Source: Bradyrhizobium huanghuaihaiense (GTDB taxonomy: Bacteria; Pseudomonadota; Alphaproteobacteria; Rhizobiales; Xanthobacteraceae). From it: a stretch of DNA of 64,000 nt. The DNA lies in assembly GCF_007830635.1 (NCBI RefSeq), contig NZ_VLLA01000007.1:186001-250000 (forward strand), given 5' to 3'. This document shows, in pieces, positions 57,177-64,000 of the stretch (positions are counted from its first letter, which is position 1; every line of letters begins with the position of its first letter). The translations under genes were made by a program, and so were the position numbers. The notes under the pieces are model-generated. The model made no database searches and was not told the DNA's origin. It worked only from the letters and a program-made list of their open reading frames with translations.

Positions 57177-58381
57177 TGCAGCAAGGCGAGGCGGGGCCGC
57201 ACGATCACGGCTTGCCGGCAGCGCTCTATGTCATTTCCGGAGCAAGCTTCGCAGCAGCGCTCTCGGCGCGCGCGCTCGATCCGGTGCTGCCGCACGTCGC
57301 CGAGGATTTCGGCGTCAGCATCGCGGCCGCGGCGGGCTTTGCCGCCGTGTTCGCCTTCACCTTCTCGATCATCCAGCCGGTGATCGGCGCCGCGGCCGAT
57401 CTGTTCGGCAAGACGCGGCTGATGATCGCGTGCCTGGCGCTGCTGGGCCTTGCCAACATCCTGGGCGCGCTCTCGACCTCGTTCTCGGTGCTGTTTGCCA
57501 CGCGCATCCTCGCCGGCATCGGCTCCGGCGGCGTGTTTCCGGTGGCGTTGAGCCTGACCAGCGATCTGGTCGGGCCGGAGAAGCGCCAGGTCGCGATCAG
57601 CCGCACGCTCGCCGGGGCCATGACCGGCAATCTGCTCGGCGCCTCGGCGTCCGGCCTGATCGGCGATTTCCTCGGATGGCGCGGCGTGCTGGCGGTCCTC
57701 GGCGTGCTCGTCATCGTCGCCTCGATCGCGGTCGCCGCCGGCTTTCGTGGCGCGAAGGTCAAGCATCCGCCGAAGACAAGCCTGTCCGCGCTGAAGGCGG
57801 GCTATCGCACCATCTTCACCAATCCCAATGCCTATGTGTGCTACTCGGCCGTTTTCATCGAAGGCTGCTGCGTGCTCGGCCTGTTTCCCTACATCGCTTC
57901 GTTCCTGTTCGATCTCGGGCAGACGTCGCTGTCGATCGCCGGTATCGTCATCGCGGGCTTTGCGGTCGGCGGCCTGTTCTACACGCTGACGGTGTCGCGC
58001 CTGCTGCCCTGGCTGGGCATGAAGAGAATGATGATCGCGGGCATGACGCTGGTGGCCTCACAGCTCATCGCCGTGGCCTTTGGCCCGCGCTGGGAGGTGC
58101 AGGCGCTGAACCTCATCGTGATGGGCTGGGGCTTTTACATCGCCCATGGCTGTCTGCAGGTCTTCGCCAGCGAGCTGTCGGTGGAGGCGCGCGCGACCGC
58201 GCTGTCGCTGCATTCGTTCTTCTTCTTCATGGGACAGACGGTCGGCCCGCTCGCCTACGGCTTCGGGCTGCAGCATGCCGGCAAGGTTGCGACCTTGCTC
58301 ACGAGCGCCGCGATCATGGTGGTGCTGGGCCTCGTCTGCGCCCGGCTGCTCAAGCCGCGGGCGCCCTCCGACGCGCGCTGA
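57176..58381 (+). CDS. MFS transporter
   Basis: Major facilitator of 401 aa with about twelve helices, starting ALYVISGASFAAALSARALDP. Loop 2-3 motif is AAADLFGKTRLMIA, ARILAGIGSGGVFPVALSLTSDL-like sequence (ATRILAGIGSGGVFPVAL) follows. Such drug/metabolite exporters cannot be assigned a substrate. It is coupled to kdsA (TGATG), so co-expressed, though a functional link is not evident. Confidence 0.9.
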   Translation: MQQGEAGPHDHGLPAALYVISGASFAAALSARALDPVLPHVAEDFGVSIAAAAGFAAVFAFTFSIIQPVIGAAADLFGKTRLMIACLALLGLANILGALSTSFSVLFATRILAGIGSGGVFPVALSLTSDLVGPEKRQVAISRTLAGAMTGNLLGASASGLIGDFLGWRGVLAVLGVLVIVASIAVAAGFRGAKVKHPPKTSLSALKAGYRTIFTNPNAYVCYSAVFIEGCCVLGLFPYIASFLFDLGQTSLSIAGIVIAGFAVGGLFYTLTVSRLLPWLGMKRMMIAGMTLVASQLIAVAFGPRWEVQALNLIVMGWGFYIAHGCLQVFASELSVEARATALSLHSFFFFMGQTVGPLAYGFGLQHAGKVATLLTSAAIMVVLGLVCARLLKPRAPSDAR

Positions 58382-58490
58382 AGTCCATTCGGTGACTTGA
58401 GCCGGGCGTCGTCCCGCACCATGACACCACCGGCAACGTATACATGGCACACGAATTGCTTTTATTCTGGGCAAATCGAGGTGTGAGATC

Positions 58491-60365
58491 GTGGACGCCC
58501 AGACCAGCCGTTCCGCCAACGCAGCCAGCACGCCCCGCACGACCGGTTATCCTACCAGGCCACCGCTGCGGCGTTTCCTCACCGACTGCCACGCCGAATT
58601 CCGGACCGACAATTCCGGCGAGCTCGCCGACTACATCCCCGAGCTGAAGCGCGCCAATCCCGATCATTTCGGCATCGCGCTCGTCACCATCGACGGCCAC
58701 GTCTACGAGGTCGGCGACAGCGATGTGCCGTTCACGATCCAGTCGGTGTCCAAAGCCTTCGTCTTCGCGCTGGCGCTGGAGATGGTCGGTGAGGCGCGCG
58801 TCGCGGCCACCATCGGCGTCGAGCCGAGCGGCGAAGCCTTCAACTCGATCCGGCTCACCAACGACAACCGTCCTTTCAATCCGATGGTCAATGCCGGCGC
58901 CATCGCCTGCTCGGGCCTGATCTACGAGGCGGACGGGAAGGGCGCTTTCGAGCGTGTCCGCGCCAAGCTCAGCCAGTTTGCCGGCCGCGAGCTCGGCGTC
59001 GACGAGGCCGTGCATGCCTCGGAGACCGCGACCGGCAATCGCAACCGTGCGATCGCCTGGCTGCTGCGGAATTACGCGGTGCTGCCCGACGACGTTGACG
59101 CCGTGCTCGACGTCTATTTCCGCCAATGCGCGATCCTGGTCACCGCGCGCGACCTCGCCGTGATGGCGGCAACGCTCGCCAATCGCGGCATCAATCCGGT
59201 CACGGGCGTCCAGGTCATCACGCCGAACATCGTCGCGCGCACGCTGTCGGTGATGACGAGCTCGGGCATGTACGATTATGCCGGTGAGTGGACCTATCGC
59301 GTCGGCATCCCCGCCAAGAGCGGCGTCGGCGGCGGCATCGTCGCGGCGCTGCCCTCGCAGCTCGGGCTCGGCACCTTCTCCCCGCTGCTCGACAATCACT
59401 TCAACAGCGTGCGCGGCCTGAAGGTCTGCGAGGCGCTGTCGGCGCGGTTCGACCTGCACATGCTCAACCGCAACGCGGACGTGCGCACCAGCATCATGGC
59501 GGATTACGACGTCTACGGCATCTCTTCGCGCCGCAGCCGCCAGCCGCACGAGCAGCAGATCCTCGACGAGCGCCACAGCGACATCCGCGTGCTCGAGCTG
59601 GTCGGTGCGATGAATTTCGGCACGATCGACTACGTCACGCGAAGGCTCACCAGCGAGCCGCCGAATGCGCCGCTCCTGATCATTGATTTCCGCCGCGTCC
59701 CCGACATCACCGCGGCCGGCGCGGAGCTGCTCGGCGAGACGCTGACCGCGCTCGGCAATGCCGGCGTCACCGCCGTTCTGTCCGGCTTCGAGGAGAACTC
59801 GGCGGTGTGGAGCGCGATCGCCGCGCGCACGGCCGAGCCGCGGCGGCTGCGCCGTTTTCCGCTGCTCGATGATGCCATCGAATGGGCCGAGGATCAGGTG
59901 ATCTACCGTTTCGGCGGCTTCACCGACGTCAAGGAGAGCGCGCATCTCGGCGAGCAGGCGCTGCTCGCCGAACTCGACGCCGACGAGATCGCCGCGATCG
60001 TCAAGCTCTCGACCACGCGGCACTATGCGGCCGGTCAGCGCATCATCGCCGCCGGCGAGCCCGCCAATTCGCTGTTCTTTCTCCAGAGCGGCATGGTCAG
60101 CGTGAAGCTGCGCAGCGGCGTGCGGCTGGCGTCCCTCGGCCCCGGCATGGAGTTCGGCGAGATGGCGATGCTGGAGCAAAGCCGCAGCGCCGACGTTCTC
60201 GCCGATACGCCCGTCACCTGCCTCGAACTGCCGCTCGACAGCTTTGCCGATTACCGCCGCCTGCACCCGGAGACGTCGCTGAAGATCATGCGCAACCTCG
60301 CCGCCATTCTGGCGCGGCGGCTGGTTGCGGCCAATGCGAAGGTCGATCTGCTCAGCGCTTACTGA
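58491..60365 (+). CDS. glsA: Glutaminase A fused to STAS and cyclic-nucleotide-binding domains
   Basis: A 624-aa fusion. Residues about 25-325 are a serine-dependent glutaminase with the S85-x-x-K88 pair in FTIQSVSKAF, MVNAGAIACSGL and GVGGGIVAALPS. A STAS domain follows (about 350-450; LLIIDFRRVPDITAAGAELL), then a cNMP-binding domain (about 490-610; GEPANSLFFLQSGMVSVKL, FGEMAMLEQSRSADV). Glutaminase hydrolyses glutamine to glutamate; the added domains suggest regulation by partners or nucleotides. Start is GTG with GAGGTG eight bases away. Confidence 0.92.
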   Translation: MDAQTSRSANAASTPRTTGYPTRPPLRRFLTDCHAEFRTDNSGELADYIPELKRANPDHFGIALVTIDGHVYEVGDSDVPFTIQSVSKAFVFALALEMVGEARVAATIGVEPSGEAFNSIRLTNDNRPFNPMVNAGAIACSGLIYEADGKGAFERVRAKLSQFAGRELGVDEAVHASETATGNRNRAIAWLLRNYAVLPDDVDAVLDVYFRQCAILVTARDLAVMAATLANRGINPVTGVQVITPNIVARTLSVMTSSGMYDYAGEWTYRVGIPAKSGVGGGIVAALPSQLGLGTFSPLLDNHFNSVRGLKVCEALSARFDLHMLNRNADVRTSIMADYDVYGISSRRSRQPHEQQILDERHSDIRVLELVGAMNFGTIDYVTRRLTSEPPNAPLLIIDFRRVPDITAAGAELLGETLTALGNAGVTAVLSGFEENSAVWSAIAARTAEPRRLRRFPLLDDAIEWAEDQVIYRFGGFTDVKESAHLGEQALLAELDADEIAAIVKLSTTRHYAAGQRIIAAGEPANSLFFLQSGMVSVKLRSGVRLASLGPGMEFGEMAMLEQSRSADVLADTPVTCLELPLDSFADYRRLHPETSLKIMRNLAAILARRLVAANAKVDLLSAY

Positions 60366-60465
60366 TTGCACCGAGACATCGTTGTTCGTTCCGCGGATGC
60401 AGCGCCGCGCGCCGCATTTGCGGCGTGTGCGTTGCTGATCCGGGGTCCAGAATTCGTGGTGCTGG

Positions 60466-60512
60466 GTCCCGGCTCAGCGGCGCAGCGCTTCACGCTGCAC
60501 CGCGTCCGGGAC
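60466..60512. repeat. Degenerate dispersed intergenic repeat
   Basis: Outer arms GTCCCGG and CCGGGAC enclose inner arms GCAGCG and CGCTGC. With flanking GGGTCC and CGTCCGGGACATGAG text, it resembles a repeat family of Bradyrhizobium (memory). It lies between the convergent glsA and ModA-like genes. Confidence 0.5.
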
Positions 60513-60532
60513 ATGAGCGAGGGGCTGGTGCC

Positions 60533-61330
60533 TCACTTCGCTCCACCAGCCGGGATCGGCTCCATCCCGCTCGCGATGATCGCTTCGCGTGCGGCGGGCG
60601 AGGCGAGGAAGTTTATCAAAGCGCGGCCAGCCTCGGGCTCCTTCGAACCGGCCGCGATCCCGGCCGAGAAGATCGTGATCTTCTGCAATTCGTTCGGCAG
60701 GGGACCTACGATGTCGATGCCCTTCACGGGCTTCAATTCGCTGATCTGCTGAAAGCCGAGCTCGGCCTCGCCGTGCGCGACGATCTCGCCGACGGGCGTT
60801 GCCGGAATCTTGCGCGCCTTGTCCTTCATGACGTCGGCAATGCCGAGCTTGTCGAACATCTCGGTCGAGACGTAGACGCCGCTGGCGCTGTCCGAATAGG
60901 CGATCGTCTTCGCCGCCAGCAGCGCGCGCTTGACCGCGTCGACCGAGCTGATGTCCGGCTTCGGCGCGCCCGATTTCACGGCGATCCCGATCGGCGATTT
61001 GGTGAGATCGACCTGGCTGCCGGCAACGACCTTGCCCTTGCTCGCGAGATCGTTGAGGGCGTAACCCACCATGATCAGGACGTCGGCCGGTTCACCGCGT
61101 TCGAGCCGCACGGGAATCGCGTTGGTGGTGGTCCCCATCGACGGCCCATATTCGGTCAGCACCTTGTTGCCGGTGGCTTTCTCGAATTCCGGCACGAGCG
61201 CCTTGTAGGCCGCCGTCAATCCGCCCGAGATCATCACCCGGACCTCGGCAGCATCGGAGGCGCCGGTGAGCCATAGGGCACCCAGAACGCCCAGGGCGAC
61301 GTTGCGGAATGTTGCTGACATCGATTTCAT
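60533..61330 (-). CDS. ModA-like periplasmic substrate-binding protein
   Basis: A 265-aa exported protein, signal peptide MKSMSATFRNVALGVLGALW ending GASDAAE, and a type 2 periplasmic fold like molybdate-binding ModA: VMISGGLTAAYKALVPEFEKATG, GEPADVLIMV, KSPIGIAVKSG. No permease or ATPase genes adjoin, so it may bind an unrelated small anion or organic ligand. GGGAGAAG precedes the ATG. queF lies 16 bases upstream on the same strand. Confidence 0.88.
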   Translation of the reverse strand: MKSMSATFRNVALGVLGALWLTGASDAAEVRVMISGGLTAAYKALVPEFEKATGNKVLTEYGPSMGTTTNAIPVRLERGEPADVLIMVGYALNDLASKGKVVAGSQVDLTKSPIGIAVKSGAPKPDISSVDAVKRALLAAKTIAYSDSASGVYVSTEMFDKLGIADVMKDKARKIPATPVGEIVAHGEAELGFQQISELKPVKGIDIVGPLPNELQKITIFSAGIAAGSKEPEAGRALINFLASPAAREAIIASGMEPIPAGGAK

Positions 61331-61346
61331 TGTTGTTCTTCTCCCA

Positions 61347-61799
61347 TTAGCCCCGCCCGCGATAGGGCGCGACGCCTTGCTCGGGCACCCACAGGCCCTT
61401 CGGCACGCGGCCGGTCTGCCAGAACACGTCGATCGGAATGCCGCCGCGCGGATACCAGTAGCCACCGATGCGCAACCACTTCGGCTTGATCTCGCTCGCG
61501 ATGCGCTTGCCGATCATCACGGTGCAATCCTCGTGGAAGGCGCCGTGGTTGCGGAAGCTCGCGATGTAGAGTTTCAGCGACTTCGACTCCAGCAGCCATT
61601 GGCCGGGCGCGTAGTCGATCATCAGATGCGCGAAATCCGGCTGGCCCGTGACCGGGCAGAGCGAGGTGAATTCAGGCACCGTGAAGCGCACCAGATAGTC
61701 CGTGCCGGCTTGCGGATTGGGCACGCGGTCGAGCTGGGCTTCGTCCGGTGTGTGCGGCCACTCGACCGCGCGGCCGAGCTGGAGGGATTTTTTCGCCAT
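61347..61799 (-). CDS. queF: NADPH-dependent 7-cyano-7-deazaguanine reductase (preQ0 reductase)
   Basis: QueF reduces preQ0 to preQ1 for queuosine in tRNA. The protein is 150 aa (unimodular type). Nucleophile Cys48 and Asp55 are in SLCPVTGQPDFAHL; NHGAFHEDCTV and WFQTGR-like DVFWQTGRVP are visible. ATG 61799 is used (AGGAT at proper distance) rather than the GTG at 61808. No preQ1 riboswitch seen upstream. ModA-like gene follows after 16 bases. Confidence 0.95.
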   Translation of the reverse strand: MAKKSLQLGRAVEWPHTPDEAQLDRVPNPQAGTDYLVRFTVPEFTSLCPVTGQPDFAHLMIDYAPGQWLLESKSLKLYIASFRNHGAFHEDCTVMIGKRIASEIKPKWLRIGGYWYPRGGIPIDVFWQTGRVPKGLWVPEQGVAPYRGRG

Positions 61800-61850
61800 C
61801 GTCGTCACATCCTGTTACGGATGCCGGGATGGACGTAATCGCGGCCGTCG

Positions 61851-62828
61851 TCAACCCGAGGCGGTCGTCTGGATCATGACGATCCGGTCGTTGCCGGACT
61901 CGCAGCCCCACAGCTCGCCCGGACGGCCGTCGAGCTGGCGGACATTGGCGTTGGCCTTGTCGCTGGCGAAGACGGTGAACTTCTCGGTGGCGGGATCGAA
62001 ACGCACGATGGCATTGGCCGAAAAATCCGTCAGCCACACCTTGTCCTTGTCATCGACATAGACCGCGTAGGTGCGGGGACGCTCGCCCGGCAGCTTCCAT
62101 GTCTTCCAGGATCCGTCGGCGGGATCGTGCACCGAGACATGGCCGCTATTCCACTCGCTGACCCAGATACGGCTGTTCGAATCCGACCAGACCCGTCGCG
62201 CGCCCTGGTTTGGCGTCGGCGGCTCGACGACACGGGCGCTGCCCGTCGCAAGGTCGATCCTGGCGATATGGCTGCCGGCGAGCGAGGCGTACCAGACATC
62301 GCCCTTGGGGGTCACCGTGATGCCGTAGGGCCCGATCCCCTTCGGTGCCTTGAATACGTTCATCTCGCCCGATTTCGGCGCGAGGCGGCCGTAGTATCCG
62401 GACTGGCCAGTGAACCAGTAGGTACCTGTCTTGTCGAACACGCCGGTGTTGAGATTGGCGGAGGCGAACTTTTCCGGCAGGCGGAACAGCGCGACCTTGA
62501 GATCGCCGGGATCGACCCGCGCGATCGCGTTCTGGCCGCCTTCCGTGATCCAGGGGGCGCCGTCGGGGCCGATCGTCACACCGTGCGGGGCGGCGCCCTG
62601 GCCGAGGCCGACCGTCTTGAAACTGCCATCCCGGGGATCGAGCCTGCCGAGCAGGCCCTTGCCCTGGGCGGTGAACCAGACCGTGCCGTCAGGGGCGGGC
62701 GTGAGATCGTGCAAGCCAATGCCGGCGCTGATCGGGAAATATTTTGTCCGGAACGAGGCCTCCTGCGCAAGGCTTGGGCGGGCGGCAAGGACGGCAGCGC
62801 TCGAAGCAAGAAACTGGCGGCGATTCAT
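61851..62828 (-). CDS. Exported beta-propeller, virginiamycin B lyase-like
   Basis: A 325-aa exported protein, signal peptide MNRRQFLASSAAVLAARPSLA (twin-arginine RRQF), then a seven-bladed propeller of NHL/streptogramin-lyase type: repeats like APDGTVWFTAQGKGLLGRLD, GPDGAPWITEGGQNAIARVD and WVSEWNSGHVSVHD. Homologues are named Vgb after the antibiotic lyase, but rhizobial ones probably do something else; I did not verify the lyase active site. Upstream divergent from eno; queF follows 51 bases on. Confidence 0.8.
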   Translation of the reverse strand: MNRRQFLASSAAVLAARPSLAQEASFRTKYFPISAGIGLHDLTPAPDGTVWFTAQGKGLLGRLDPRDGSFKTVGLGQGAAPHGVTIGPDGAPWITEGGQNAIARVDPGDLKVALFRLPEKFASANLNTGVFDKTGTYWFTGQSGYYGRLAPKSGEMNVFKAPKGIGPYGITVTPKGDVWYASLAGSHIARIDLATGSARVVEPPTPNQGARRVWSDSNSRIWVSEWNSGHVSVHDPADGSWKTWKLPGERPRTYAVYVDDKDKVWLTDFSANAIVRFDPATEKFTVFASDKANANVRQLDGRPGELWGCESGNDRIVMIQTTASG

Positions 62829-63002
62829 GGCGTTACCTCGGCTCCTTGGGATTGAGGATGGACGCGCAGACCCGATGTTCTCAAGCTTAGTCTCGGGTGC
62901 TTCACGCGTCAGCCGAAGCCGGGCGCCCAAGCGTTCACATTTGCTTGCGGCCCGTGTAAGACCCGCGGCACCGATCAGCTCTAACGAACGGAAGTGCACA
63001 TC

Positions 63003-64000
63003 ATGACCGCCATCATCGACATCATCGGCCGCGAAATTCTCGATAGCCGGGGCAATCCCACCGTCGAGGTCGACGTCGTGCTGGAAGATGGCGCGCTCGG
63101 CCGCGCCGCCGTGCCGTCGGGTGCCTCGACCGGCGCCCATGAGGCGGTGGAACTGCGCGACGGTGACAAGGCCCGCTATCTCGGCAAGGGCGTCACCAAG
63201 GCGGTCGGCGCCGTCAACGGCGAGATCTTCGAGGCCCTGAGCGGCCTCGATGTCGAGCAGCAGGCGCAGATCGACCAGATCATGATCGAGCTCGACGGCA
63301 CGCCGAACAAGAGCCGGCTTGGCGCCAACGCCATCCTCGGCGTCTCGCTGGCCTGCGCCAAGGCCGCCGCGAACTCGCTCGACATGCCGCTCTACCGTTA
63401 CGTCGGCGGCACCTCGGCGCGGCTGCTGCCGGTGCCGATGATGAACATCATCAATGGCGGCGTGCATGCTGACAACCCGATCGACTTCCAGGAGTTCATG
63501 ATCCTGCCCGTCGGCGCCTCGTCCTTCGCCGAGGGCCTGCGCTACGGCGCTGAAGTCTTCCACACGCTGAAGTCGGAGCTGAAGAAGGCCGGCCACAACA
63601 CCAATGTCGGCGACGAAGGCGGCTTTGCCCCGAACCTGCCGTCGGCGGACGCTGCGCTCGAATTCGTCATGAACGCGATCGGCAAGGCCGGCTTCAAGGC
63701 AGGGACCGACATCGTGCTCGGCCTCGACTGCGCCTCGACCGAGTTCTTCAAGGATGGCAAGTATGTCTATGAAGGCGAGGGCAAGACCCGCTCGATCTCC
63801 GAGCAGGCCAAGTACCTTGCTGACCTCGTCTCGCGTTATCCGATCGTCACCATCGAGGACGGCATGTCGGAAGACGACATGGACGGCTGGAAGGAGCTGA
63901 CCGACCTCATCGGCAAGAAGTGCCAGCTCGTCGGCGACGACCTGTTCGTCACCAACGTCAAGCGCCTCGCCGAAGGCATCAAGGCCGGCCGCGCCAACTC
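63003..64000 (+). CDS. eno: Enolase (N-terminal part; 3' end outside window)
   Basis: Enolase converts 2-phosphoglycerate to PEP and also takes part in the degradosome. The first 332 residues of about 427 are present. Visible: IGREILDSRGNPTVEVDV, GASTGAHEAVELRDGD with the catalytic loop, NVGDEGGFAP with Glu, LGLDCASTEFF metal aspartate, and TIEDGMSEDDMDGW and GDDLFVTN with further metal ligands. No stop before the window end. ATG 63003 is preceded by GAACGGAAGTG. It follows the conserved pyrG-kdsA-eno order. Confidence 0.96.
   Translation, partial: MTAIIDIIGREILDSRGNPTVEVDVVLEDGALGRAAVPSGASTGAHEAVELRDGDKARYLGKGVTKAVGAVNGEIFEALSGLDVEQQAQIDQIMIELDGTPNKSRLGANAILGVSLACAKAAANSLDMPLYRYVGGTSARLLPVPMMNIINGGVHADNPIDFQEFMILPVGASSFAEGLRYGAEVFHTLKSELKKAGHNTNVGDEGGFAPNLPSADAALEFVMNAIGKAGFKAGTDIVLGLDCASTEFFKDGKYVYEGEGKTRSISEQAKYLADLVSRYPIVTIEDGMSEDDMDGWKELTDLIGKKCQLVGDDLFVTNVKRLAEGIKAGRAN

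Noticed and set aside
58350..60371. 673-codon frame antisense to glsA
   Set aside because: Shadow frame; the forward frame has intact catalytic motifs.
61800..61850. Possible preQ1 riboswitch ahead of queF
   Set aside because: The 51-base gap is too short and shows no convincing pseudoknot pattern.

Overview
The window is GC-rich, gene-dense chromosomal DNA from an alphaproteobacterium, most probably Bradyrhizobium or a close relative in the Nitrobacteraceae. I infer this from the protein sequences, the alphaproteobacterial SOS box in front of lexA, the type and placement of dispersed intergenic repeats, and the gene order. It holds about 60 protein genes. I found no rRNA, tRNA, CRISPR array, insertion sequence, integrase or prophage.

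Left part (1-13847): translation and envelope genes on the + strand, in the order tsf (5' end missing), pyrH, frr, uppS, cdsA, dxr, rseP, bamA, lpxD, fabZ, lpxA, lpxI, lpxB. They link ribosome recycling, UMP supply, isoprenoid and phospholipid precursors, outer-membrane protein assembly and lipid A synthesis. A small minus-strand KTSC-domain gene sits between fabZ and lpxA.

Middle left (13859-24000): a minus-strand operon led by a ROK regulator, encoding a CUT1 sugar ABC transporter and an SDR dehydrogenase. An unknown protein, gltA and gltX follow. Region 24024-31215 is more accessory: an NAD(P)H-quinone-reductase-like flavoprotein, glnS, an NTF2-like protein, a stand-alone glutamine synthetase, small conserved proteins (60 aa, SPW repeat, DUF2171) and an MHS-family transporter.

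Middle right (31309-49508): comEC, a protein made of three ~105-residue repeats, two small unknowns, lexA, moeA, several very small genes, a HAD hydrolase, an FMN alpha-hydroxy-acid dehydrogenase, ctpA, a membrane GGDEF-EAL protein, a solitary Flp pilin with a sigma-54 promoter, then moaC, trpC, trpD and a PpiD-like chaperone.

Right part (49755-64000): tpiA, secG, pyrG, a phospholipid-methyltransferase-like protein with a two-component system, a NIPSNAP protein, kdsA, an MFS transporter, a glutaminase-STAS-cNMP fusion, a ModA-like binding protein, queF, a secreted beta-propeller and eno (3' end missing).

Most of the window is conserved core. The observations most worth checking are: an 8-bp inverted repeat enclosing both the ribosome-binding site and start codon of the ROK gene; the sigma-54 promoter of the lone pilin; the exact triple-repeat protein; a translationally coupled 30-aa membrane peptide; and accessory blocks splitting a gene order that is contiguous in many alphaproteobacteria. 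I see no clear case for a wholly new multi-gene system.
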